26,105 nucleotides of DNA from assembly GCA_021414045.1 (NCBI GenBank), contig JAIOPF010000329.1:1-26105 (forward strand), written 5' to 3'. The notes under the pieces were generated by a model. It was given only the letters and a program-made list of their open reading frames with translations, ran no database searches and was not told the DNA's origin. A program made the position numbers and the translations under genes. This document shows positions 14,125-20,427 of this stretch, piece by piece (positions within the stretch are counted from its first letter, which is position 1; each line of letters opens with the position of its first letter). This DNA is from Deltaproteobacteria bacterium. GTDB lineage: Bacteria; UBA10199; DSSB01.

Positions 14125-15573
14125 TTAGCCTTTGAGGACTCCCAGCGGTTTAAGCTTCAGAATTTTCCGGCTCAAGCCCGCCCCTTCGACGGCGGCCACC
14201 ACGTCCGCGACGTCCTTGTATGCCCAAGGCACTTCCTCGGCGATAGTGGCCCGAGAGGCGCCTAAGACGGTGATCCCCTGCTCCTGCAGCTCCCGTTCGA
14301 CATTGCGCCCCTTCAAGGTCTTCTTGGCCTGGTTGCGGCTCATCAAGCGCCCCGCTCCGTGACAGGTGGAACCGAAGGTCGTTTCCAGGGCCTTCTCGGT
14401 TCCAACCAGGACATAGGAATACCGGCCCATGTCTCCCGGGATTAGCACCGGCTGTCCCACCTCCCGGTAAGCCTGAGGCACCGAGGGATGCCGGGCCGGG
14501 AAACTCCGCGTCGCTCCCTTGCGGTGCACTAGGACGCGTCGGCTTTGGCCGCCGATGCGGTGCTCCTCGAACTTGGCGATGTTGTGGCAGACGTCGTAGA
14601 CGACTCGCAGGCCCAGGGATTCCCAAGACTGGGCCAGGACCTTTTCGAAGGCTCCCCGAATGTATTGGGTCACGAGCTGTCGATTGGCGAAGGCGAAATT
14701 GGCCGCCGCGGCCATGGCCCCCAAGTAGTCCCTGGCCTCCTCCGAATCGATGGGCGCGCAGCACAGCTGCGGATCCGGGAGTTCGATGCCGTAGCGCCGC
14801 GACGCCTTGAACATCGCCTCGAGGTGATCGCTGCAAACCTGGTGTCCCAAGCCACGGGAACCGGTATGAACGATCACGGTTAGCTCTCCCGGAAAAAGAC
14901 CCAATTCGGACGCAACCCCGCTATCGTAAACTTCATCCACGTAACCCAATTCGACGAAATGATTTCCCGAACCCAAAGTCCCCAGCTGCCCCTGCCCGCG
15001 CTCCTTCGCCCGCGAACTCACCCGTTCCGGATCCGCCTGGGGCAAGCGGCCATGCTCTTCGATATATTCCAGATCTTCGGCGCTTCCAAAACCGCGCCCC
15101 ACCGCCCAGGCCGCGCCTTTGCTCAAGATGTCGTCGTAATCCCGGCTCGCGAAGCCGTGTCCCTCGTGATGGGAGCCGACTCCCGCTGGAATAGCCGCGA
15201 ACAGAGCCTGAGTCAGCTCGCGCACCCGACCGGCAATTTCGGTCCGAGGAATGCGAGTCTTCAGCAAACGGACGCCGCAATTGATGTCGTAACCGACGCC
15301 GCCCGGCGAGACGATGCCGTCTTCCTCGCCGAAGGCCGCCACGCCCCCGATGGGAAAACCGTAACCCCAATGGATGTCCGGCATCGCGAAGGACGGGCCC
15401 ACGATCCCAGGCAAGGTCGCCACGTTCCGAACCTGATCGAGGCAGGGATCCCCGCTCAATCCCCGCATCATTTCTTCCGACGCGAAGACTATCCCTTCCC
15501 TGCGCATCGCGCCCTCGCGCGGTAGGCGATATTCGAATTCGGAAATTCTCTCGATGCCTCTTCCCGTTTTCAT
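14125..15573 (-). CDS. rtcB: tRNA-splicing/RNA-repair ligase RtcB
   Basis: GTP- and Mn-dependent ligase joining 2',3'-cyclic phosphate (or 3'-phosphate) and 5'-OH RNA ends. The 482-aa protein covers the full family. Metal ligands are visible in GGVGYDINCGVRLL (Asp96, Cys99), in GSGNHFVEL and in HTGSRGLGHQV. The guanylylated histidine is in STCHGAGRLMSR (His405, matching archaeal His404). The ATG at 15571-15573 overlaps the archease stop as ATGA, so the 591-residue ORF reaching 15900 is an artefact. The archease gene directly upstream supplies the activator. The role in bacteria is probably repair of cleaved tRNA or rRNA. No RtcR regulator is present. Confidence 0.96.
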   Translation of the reverse strand: MKTGRGIERISEFEYRLPREGAMRREGIVFASEEMMRGLSGDPCLDQVRNVATLPGIVGPSFAMPDIHWGYGFPIGGVAAFGEEDGIVSPGGVGYDINCGVRLLKTRIPRTEIAGRVRELTQALFAAIPAGVGSHHEGHGFASRDYDDILSKGAAWAVGRGFGSAEDLEYIEEHGRLPQADPERVSSRAKERGQGQLGTLGSGNHFVELGYVDEVYDSGVASELGLFPGELTVIVHTGSRGLGHQVCSDHLEAMFKASRRYGIELPDPQLCCAPIDSEEARDYLGAMAAAANFAFANRQLVTQYIRGAFEKVLAQSWESLGLRVVYDVCHNIAKFEEHRIGGQSRRVLVHRKGATRSFPARHPSVPQAYREVGQPVLIPGDMGRYSYVLVGTEKALETTFGSTCHGAGRLMSRNQAKKTLKGRNVERELQEQGITVLGASRATIAEEVPWAYKDVADVVAAVEGAGLSRKILKLKPLGVLKG

Positions 15574-15992
15574 ACGTCGAAGATGATCCTCGCCCGGCAC
15601 GGGCCTTCCGGCTCCCGCCAGAGTTTCAATCCGTGGTAAGTGACCGCCTTGATCTCCGTCTTGAAACCGTGCCGTTTTCGGTCCAAGGCCTCGCCGCGAG
15701 CGCGGCACTTCAAAGCGTGAGGCTCGAGCCACTCGATTTGGAATTCGGAATAGACCCTTCCCCGCGCGTCCATCTGGTAGAGAATTTCTTCCAACTGCCG
15801 AACCAGGAGACTTTCGAGACCGTCGGCCTCCAAGGCCCATTCGGCCTCGATTTCCATGCCCACGCGAGCGGCATCGACGAGAGTGTCGGTCAGGGCCCAA
15901 GAAGCATTGGCGAAAAGCTCCCGCCAGTCCTCCCCGAAGACCTCCACTCCCAAATCACCCGTATGGTCGATGGGGGTGTAAGTTTTATTCAT
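15570..15992 (-). CDS. Archease, RtcB activator
   Basis: 140-aa archease, which accelerates RtcB guanylylation and enables multiple turnover. Family landmarks: the N-terminal DHTGDLGVEVFG with metal-binding Asp9 and Asp13, the helix-rich middle ending in LEEILYQMDARGRVYSEF, EIKAVTYHGLKL, and the terminal IIFDV, whose Asp completes the calcium/metal site. The start codon at 15990-15992 is preceded by AGAGTT only, a weak ribosome binding site. The gene overlaps rtcB by 4 nt, giving near-stoichiometric translation. It is divergent from the BCAM0308-family gene. Confidence 0.94.
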   Translation of the reverse strand: MNKTYTPIDHTGDLGVEVFGEDWRELFANASWALTDTLVDAARVGMEIEAEWALEADGLESLLVRQLEEILYQMDARGRVYSEFQIEWLEPHALKCRARGEALDRKRHGFKTEIKAVTYHGLKLWREPEGPCRARIIFDV

Positions 15993-16008
15993 GATTCCGA
16001 ACTCTACC

Positions 16009-16036
16009 TTGACTCACCGCGTCCGTCGTCTAAAAT
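16009..16036 (+). promoter_or_regulatory. Sigma-70-type promoter for the BCAM0308-family gene
   Basis: TTGACT (16009-16014), a 16-bp spacer, and TAAAAT (16031-16036): 5/6 matches in each box. Transcription would start near 16043, giving a ~73-nt leader before the ATG at 16116. Derived by eye from consensus. Confidence 0.55.
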
Positions 16037-16080
16037 TGAGCTAAGGATATGGGATTCGGAAATTTGCCACGTGAGGATAA

Positions 16081-16119
16081 ATGTTCTTTAAAATCATCTA
16101 TCTACGAGGTCTGTTATGA
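16081..16119 (+). CDS. Possible 12-codon leader ORF
   Basis: ATG at 16081 with GAGG four nt upstream opens a 12-residue ORF, MFFKIIYLRGLL. Its TGA overlaps the ATG of the next gene as ATGA. It lies inside the 5' leader predicted from the promoter at 16009-16036. It could be a coupled leader peptide, or chance. There is no amino acid run that would point to attenuation. Confidence 0.3.
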   Translation: MFFKIIYLRGLL

Positions 16120-16622
16120 ATGAAAAAGGCAGGCGCAGTGTACGTAACCGCAACGGCCACGACAAGCACGACACTTATTGGAACCAAGCCCAGCCCAAAG
16201 ACCACTCTTTTTGCGGAAAATGTTCCGCCATCTACCACAACAAACATTGGTTTTTTGACGAGAAGAAACTGGAAACCCTTCGCGCCGAAGCCGCGAATCA
16301 CCAAGTCCTCTGCCCCGCCTGCCACAAAATTCAGGACCACTTCGCCTCGGGTCGGGTCCTCATGAGCGGAGAATTCTTAAGGGAGCATCGGGAGGAAATT
16401 CTCAATCTGGTGAAAAACGCCGAAAAGCGGGCCATGGGAATGAACCCCCTGGAACGCATCATCGAAATCGCCAACAACGGAAAAGGAATCGAAATTACGA
16501 CGACCCACGAAAAGCTGGCGCAACGCATCGGGAAGAGCCTGTACCGCGCCTTCAGCGGAACCGTGGATTACCAATGGGCCCGAGGCGACAAGATGGCCCG
16601 CGTGAGTTGGTGTCGCGACTAA
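16116..16622 (+). CDS. BCAM0308-family zinc-ribbon protein
   Basis: 168-aa protein of the BCAM0308 family (function unknown; a zinc ribbon reminiscent of the NMD3 ribosome-export factor). The N-terminus is basic and hydrophilic (RRSVRNRNGHDKHDTYW). Two Cys pairs, C33-x2-C36 (FCGKCSAIYHNKHW) and C66-x2-C69 (LCPACHKIQD), form the ribbon. The C-terminal alpha/beta part has SGEFLREHREEILNLVKNAE, GIEITTTHEKLAQRIGKSL and DKMARVSW, all typical of the family. The ATG at 16116 has GAGG six nt upstream. The alpha/beta hydrolase gene follows after 6 nt, so they form an operon. A nucleic-acid or ribosome-linked role is only suggested by the NMD3 likeness. Confidence 0.8.
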   Translation: MNEKGRRSVRNRNGHDKHDTYWNQAQPKDHSFCGKCSAIYHNKHWFFDEKKLETLRAEAANHQVLCPACHKIQDHFASGRVLMSGEFLREHREEILNLVKNAEKRAMGMNPLERIIEIANNGKGIEITTTHEKLAQRIGKSLYRAFSGTVDYQWARGDKMARVSWCRD

Positions 16623-16628
16623 AGGCTC

Positions 16629-17468
16629 ATGGATCTCAAGACGCTGCAAAGCTACATCCGCAGGGTACGACGCCAGACCGGCAGTACCGTGCAGTATTTT
16701 CGCCTCGCCATCGAAGGCAACAAAGTCGAACGCTTGACCGACTTCAAGGGAATCAAGCGCCCCGTGCTCTTGCTGCAAGGCTACGGCGGAACCCGAAGGG
16801 TCTTCCAGGTGCTCGAGCAGCGGCTACGCCGTGACGGATTTAACGTTTTCAGCCTCAACCTGGGTGGCATCTTCGATACCTTCAATACCAAGCCCATCCC
16901 CCACCTCGCCCAACTCGTCTCGAAGAAGATTGAAAGCCTCTACAAGCGCCACAACATCCAAGAAAAGTTGGTGATCATCGGCCACAGCAAGGGCGGCCTG
17001 ATCGGGCGCTGCTATCTCAAGGATTTCCACGGCGACCGCAGGGTCAAGACTCTGATCACGATGGGGACGCCGCACAACGGCAACCCTTGGGCCATGCTGG
17101 GCCTGTTCACCCCGCTCGCCCTGCTTACTGAAAGCATCCGTCAGATGACGCCAATGTCGCCCTTTATCCGCCGCATGAATCGCACTCCCTGGCCGGAAGG
17201 CGTGAAGGTCCTCTCGATTTTCTCCAAGGAAGACACCGTCTGCCCCTACCCCAGCGCCGTCCTCAAGACCGAGAACGACCAGGTACGGAATCTCGAGATC
17301 GTGGACGTGGGCCACGTCGAATTCTTGATGAAGAAAAGGGTTTACTGGCTCATTCGGAAGGAACTTCTCGGGGATAAAGCTGCTGCAAGGCGCTCACTAC
17401 CTCGGAGCAAAATACGAAAATCACGCTCCAGTAATAAATCCAAAGCACTAGTATCACCAAGATTGTGA
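16629..17468 (+). CDS. Alpha/beta hydrolase (lipase-like)
   Basis: 279-aa serine hydrolase. VLLLQGYGGTRRVF (46-59) forms the oxyanion loop after strand 3. The nucleophile is Ser120 in IIGHSKGGLIGR, and TMGTPHNG follows. Acid Asp202 (SKEDTVCP) and His229 (VGHVEF) complete a plausible triad. There is no signal peptide or lipobox, so it is probably cytoplasmic or peripheral. Residues ~241-279 form a strongly basic Ser/Lys/Arg tail (RRSLPRSKIRKSRSSNKSK) encoded entirely antisense to the 3' end of the YihY gene. It is 6 nt after the zinc-ribbon gene, with AAAGG as a ribosome binding site. The substrate is unknown. Confidence 0.85.
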   Translation: MDLKTLQSYIRRVRRQTGSTVQYFRLAIEGNKVERLTDFKGIKRPVLLLQGYGGTRRVFQVLEQRLRRDGFNVFSLNLGGIFDTFNTKPIPHLAQLVSKKIESLYKRHNIQEKLVIIGHSKGGLIGRCYLKDFHGDRRVKTLITMGTPHNGNPWAMLGLFTPLALLTESIRQMTPMSPFIRRMNRTPWPEGVKVLSIFSKEDTVCPYPSAVLKTENDQVRNLEIVDVGHVEFLMKKRVYWLIRKELLGDKAAARRSLPRSKIRKSRSSNKSKALVSPRL

Positions 17469-18192
17469 GAGAACCGTAGACATAGCTGTAGCGCACCAAG
17501 GCCCAGCCCATGTACCAACGGAAGATCAGTCGCGCCAAGAGCGTCAAGCCTCCGAACAGGGTCGCGCCCAAGAGCAGCTCTTTGGTATGCATATCGCGGT
17601 TGGGAACCACGCGAAGCAGCAGAAAAAAAGCGACCATGTGAGCGAAGAAATACGCAAAATTCCCCCCGAACCATCCGAAAGCCGTCTCCAGGCCATAACG
17701 TTCCGGCACAAGACTCGTCAGCAGGTTGACCTGGGCGGGCACGACGAAGAGCAGCGCCGAGAAGAAGATCAAGCCCACCGACAGCGCGCGGCTATGCCAG
17801 AAATTCCTCTTCTTGCCGCTCTTGAGCACCTTGTCGAGGATGTGCTCCATATTGGTGAAGAGAAAAGAAGCGACGAAAAAAAGAAAGCCGATTCCGATCC
17901 AACCGCTGGTCACCTTCTTGTCGACCAGGCCGCGGAGCAAGATGATGAAATCCGGCTGCACCTGGGGCAGGGTCGCCTGGACCCAGTTCCTGACTTGCTG
18001 GAAGAAGGCCTCGGACTGGCCAATCATGTGGCCCAGGACGGAGATCACGATGAGGATGAGGGGGGTCGCGCAAAGGATGGTGAAAAAAGCCAGGGCCGCC
18101 GAGAGATTGAATCCGTCATCGACGCGGAACTCATGCACCGCGAGACGGAACACGCGATAAACCTGCCTGGTCGCCCTCGGAAACCCGATCAT
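17350..18192 (-). CDS. YihY/BrkB-family inner-membrane protein
   Basis: 280-aa polytopic membrane protein of the YihY/UPF0761 family (formerly annotated ribonuclease BN; function unresolved, sometimes proposed as a transporter). Family features: N-terminal FNLSAALAFFTILCATPLILIVISV, then four further hydrophobic segments, VVPNRDMHTKELLLGATLFG before the fifth, and YSYVYGSLTILVILVLWIYYW near the end. The start at 18190-18192 (MIGFPRAT) overlaps the der stop as ATGA; an in-frame ATG at 18210 would add six residues. The two genes are therefore probably translated together. The 3' end overlaps the hydrolase gene by 119 nt on the opposite strand. Confidence 0.87.
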   Translation of the reverse strand: MIGFPRATRQVYRVFRLAVHEFRVDDGFNLSAALAFFTILCATPLILIVISVLGHMIGQSEAFFQQVRNWVQATLPQVQPDFIILLRGLVDKKVTSGWIGIGFLFFVASFLFTNMEHILDKVLKSGKKRNFWHSRALSVGLIFFSALLFVVPAQVNLLTSLVPERYGLETAFGWFGGNFAYFFAHMVAFFLLLRVVPNRDMHTKELLLGATLFGGLTLLARLIFRWYMGWALVRYSYVYGSLTILVILVLWIYYWSVIFVFCSEVVSALQQLYPREVPSE

Positions 18193-19505
18193 TTTTTGCG
18201 CAATACCCATCGTAACGGAGCCCCGTCGAATTCGAAACTTTTGCGAAAGACGCGCTCAAGGTAGCGCAAATACGATTCTTTCACAAGTTTGGGGCGATTG
18301 GAAAATAACACGAAGGTCGGGGGCGACCAGCCAGACTGGGTCGCGTAATAAATCTGGACGCTGTGCCCTCCGTCGGTGGGCACGGGTTGGTCCTTCAGGG
18401 CTTTCTGGAAAACGCGGTTGAGCTCGCCGGTTCCGACGCGGCGCTGGAAATTCTCGTAGACCTGGTCGATCAGCTCGAAGAGATTTTTCATGCCGCGCTG
18501 GTGCTTGGCGGACACCGCGATGATGGGAACATAGTCGAGGCGCTTGTACTTATCGACGATGGACTTCTTGTAATCCTTGATAGTCGTCCCGGCCGGCACC
18601 AAATCCCACTTATTCAAGACGAGGAGCATTCCCCTGCCCCGCTCCTGGGCGTAGCCCAGGACCTTCGCATCCTGAGCGGTCACGCCTTCCTTGGCGTCGA
18701 CGACCACCAAAACCAAGTTGGATTTTTCAGCGGTCTTCAGCGCCTTGAGGACGGAGACCTTCTCGAGCTTGCCCTCGCTCTGGGATTTGCGACGAATTCC
18801 CGCCGTATCGACGATCTCGATGGTTCGCGTCCCCCGCTCGAGACGAATATTCAGGGGGTCCCGAGTCGTCCCAGCCTTGTGATGCACCACGGCCCTTTCC
18901 TCTCCGATCAAGGCGTTGAGCAAGGTCGATTTGCCGACGTTCGGACGGCCGAGGATCGCGAGCTTGAGGTCGCTCTTCTCCTCGGCGTTGCCGGCCTCGA
19001 CGGGAAGGATTTCAAGGACCTTGTCGAGCAGGTCGCTAACCCCTCGGCTCATCTCGGCCGAGACGGGGATGGTATTGGGAAAACCTAATTTATAAAATTC
19101 GCCGAGCAGACGTTCTTGGTCGATCGAGTCGATTTTGTTCACCGCTAAAATGACCGGCTTGGTCTGCTTGCGGAGGATGCGCGCCAAGGCTTCCTCGGCG
19201 GGGGTTCGTCCGAAGCGCCCATCGACGACGAAACAAACCAAATCGGCCTCTTCGACGGCGAGCAGGGCCTGTTCCTTGACGTTCTTCTCGAGGCTGTCGT
19301 GCTCGGTTTCGGGAACGAAGCCGCCCGTGTCGATGACGGTGAAGTACCGTCCTTCCCAATCCGTGACTCCGTATTGGCGATCGCGGGTGACGCCGGGGAT
19401 GTCGTCCACGATGGCCTGCTTGCGGCCGATCAGGCGATTGAACAGGGTGGATTTGCCGACATTCGGAACCCCGACAATGGCAATTTTTGGGAGCTGGCTA
19501 GACAC
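18189..19505 (-). CDS. der: Ribosome-assembly GTPase Der (EngA)
   Basis: Tandem-domain GTPase required for 50S subunit maturation. The 438-aa protein has two G domains: GVPNVGKST (12-20), DTGG and NKID in the first; GRPNVGKST, DTAG and NKWD in the second. A C-terminal KH-like domain follows (QIYYATQSGWSPPTFVLFSN). The start is taken as GTG at 19503-19505 with GAGG five nt upstream, giving the usual gap of ~11 residues before the first P-loop. A longer ORF from a TTG at 19541 would start inside a hairpin and lacks a ribosome binding site. Coupled to the YihY gene by ATGA. Confidence 0.95.
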   Translation of the reverse strand: MSSQLPKIAIVGVPNVGKSTLFNRLIGRKQAIVDDIPGVTRDRQYGVTDWEGRYFTVIDTGGFVPETEHDSLEKNVKEQALLAVEEADLVCFVVDGRFGRTPAEEALARILRKQTKPVILAVNKIDSIDQERLLGEFYKLGFPNTIPVSAEMSRGVSDLLDKVLEILPVEAGNAEEKSDLKLAILGRPNVGKSTLLNALIGEERAVVHHKAGTTRDPLNIRLERGTRTIEIVDTAGIRRKSQSEGKLEKVSVLKALKTAEKSNLVLVVVDAKEGVTAQDAKVLGYAQERGRGMLLVLNKWDLVPAGTTIKDYKKSIVDKYKRLDYVPIIAVSAKHQRGMKNLFELIDQVYENFQRRVGTGELNRVFQKALKDQPVPTDGGHSVQIYYATQSGWSPPTFVLFSNRPKLVKESYLRYLERVFRKSFEFDGAPLRWVLRKK

Positions 19506-19525
19506 GGACTCCTCATTGGAGGAGC

Positions 19526-19547
19526 AAACCCTTCCCGTCAAGGGTTT
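19526..19547 (-). terminator. Hairpin between the DUF11 gene and der
   Basis: Perfect 8-bp inverted repeat AAACCCTT / AAGGGTTT with a 6-nt loop, immediately after the stop of the upstream gene. No U-tract follows (GCTCCTCC), so it may be a weak terminator or an RNA-stability element within a transcript. Confidence 0.35.
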
Positions 19548-20221
19548 TAGCTAGGGTTCCCCGACGCCTTCCGGGAGCGCAGGTAGAATAAAGCCAATAA
19601 GGCCGTGGAGATCCCCACTAGCGGCAGACCCGGGACTTCACTAGCAGCGCTCAAAGCGCAGCCTCCATTGGGCCCAGCTTCCGCGGCATTGCCGGTATTG
19701 TCCCCTCCATCGGCATTGTTGCCGTTGTCGACAACGCCCCCGTTTCCATTATCCACGGGGTTGTCGGGAGGAAGCACAACTTCGGTGGTGATTTGAGCGT
19801 CATTATCCGCATCGGTGCTGACATTCTCCCCAGCTCCAGTGACGCCCCCGTTAATCTCGAGCGTGGCCACCACATCCGGAGCTTTCCAGAAAAGATCCAC
19901 CGTCACGGGGCTATTGGGCGCCACGACGCCGAGATCGCATAGGACCTTGCCCTGATTCACCGGGCAAGAAATGGTGTTAGGCGAGATCCCCACCAGGGTC
20001 CCTTCCAAGGGAAGGCCAAAACCCAATTTGACGTTGGTGGCGGAAGACCCCCCAATATTATCGACCAAAAATTGATAATGGACCTCCTGTCCCACCTCCA
20101 CAGGATCCCCACCCAAGGGAATGGTCAGGACTAAATCCGCCGGCAAAGTGGCCGCACCTTGAGCGTTGACGCAAAAAGACATCGCCATCGCGATAAAGCA
20201 GAAGAGCTTACCCATTTTCAT
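19547..20221 (-). CDS. Secreted DUF11-type protein with C-terminal sorting-like tail
   Basis: 224-aa exported protein. The signal peptide spans ~1-23 (KLFCFIAMAMSFCVNAQGA). A single DUF11/immunoglobulin-like domain spans ~28-145 (VEVGQEVHYQFLVDNIGGSS, CDLGVVAPNSPVTVDLFW), with a Cys pair likely to form a disulfide. A low-complexity Asn/Gly/Asp linker (~150-185) follows, then NGGCALSAASEVPG, one hydrophobic helix (LVGISTALLALFYL) and a basic tail (RSRK). This tail has the tripartite layout of MYXO-CTERM/JDVT-CTERM-like surface-sorting signals; the exact class is not decided. The ATG at 20219-20221 has AAGGGG five nt upstream, and a good sigma-70 promoter lies 47-75 nt before it. It precedes der by 41 nt. 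Confidence 0.82.
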   Translation of the reverse strand: MKMGKLFCFIAMAMSFCVNAQGAATLPADLVLTIPLGGDPVEVGQEVHYQFLVDNIGGSSATNVKLGFGLPLEGTLVGISPNTISCPVNQGKVLCDLGVVAPNSPVTVDLFWKAPDVVATLEINGGVTGAGENVSTDADNDAQITTEVVLPPDNPVDNGNGGVVDNGNNADGGDNTGNAAEAGPNGGCALSAASEVPGLPLVGISTALLALFYLRSRKASGNPS

Positions 20222-20267
20222 AGAAACCCCTTATTTTTGGAGTGCTTTATTAAGAGTGCAAAAGCTA

Positions 20268-20296
20268 ATGATAAAGATTTGCCGCTAGACCGTCAA
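20268..20296 (-). promoter_or_regulatory. Sigma-70-type promoter for the DUF11 gene
   Basis: Reading the minus strand: TTGACG (20291-20296), a 17-bp spacer, and TATCAT (20268-20273), 5/6 matches in each box at ideal spacing. The start would be near 20261, giving a ~40-nt leader. It sits just downstream of the tRNA terminator, so the gene has its own promoter. Confidence 0.65.
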
Positions 20297-20312
20297 ACCC
20301 AAAGCAATCTTT

Positions 20313-20345
20313 AAAGAAAGCCCGGCCGGAGAACTCCGACCGGGC
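20313..20345 (-). terminator. Intrinsic terminator after tRNA-Met
   Basis: Minus strand: 12-nt arms GCCCGGTCGGAG and CTCCGGCCGGGC (one G-U pair), nearly no loop, followed by TTTCTTT. It ends the tRNA and upstream secreted-protein transcript. Confidence 0.85.
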
Positions 20346-20353
20346 CCCATTAA

Positions 20354-20427
20354 TGGCGGTGCAGGGATTCGAACCCCGGACACGACGGATATGAACCGTC
20401 TGCTCTAACCAACTGAGCTACACCGCC
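20354..20427 (-). tRNA. tRNA-Met (CAT), elongator type
   Basis: 74-nt cloverleaf read on the minus strand: acceptor GGCGGTG/CACCGCC, D arm GCTC..GAGC, anticodon stem GACGG/CCGTC with loop TTCATAT (anticodon CAT), and T loop GGTTCGAATCC with stem CCGGG-type pairing. Discriminator A; CCA is not encoded. A paired first base (G1-C72) excludes initiator tRNA. The CAT anticodon could also be tRNA-Ile2 after lysidine modification, so the amino acid is likely Met but not certain. Its first base directly follows the stop codon of the upstream gene. Confidence 0.93.

Noticed and set aside
15574..15900. N-terminal extension of RtcB by ~109 residues
   Set aside because: It lies inside the archease gene in another frame; RtcB homology starts at the ATG at 15573, which forms an ATGA overlap.
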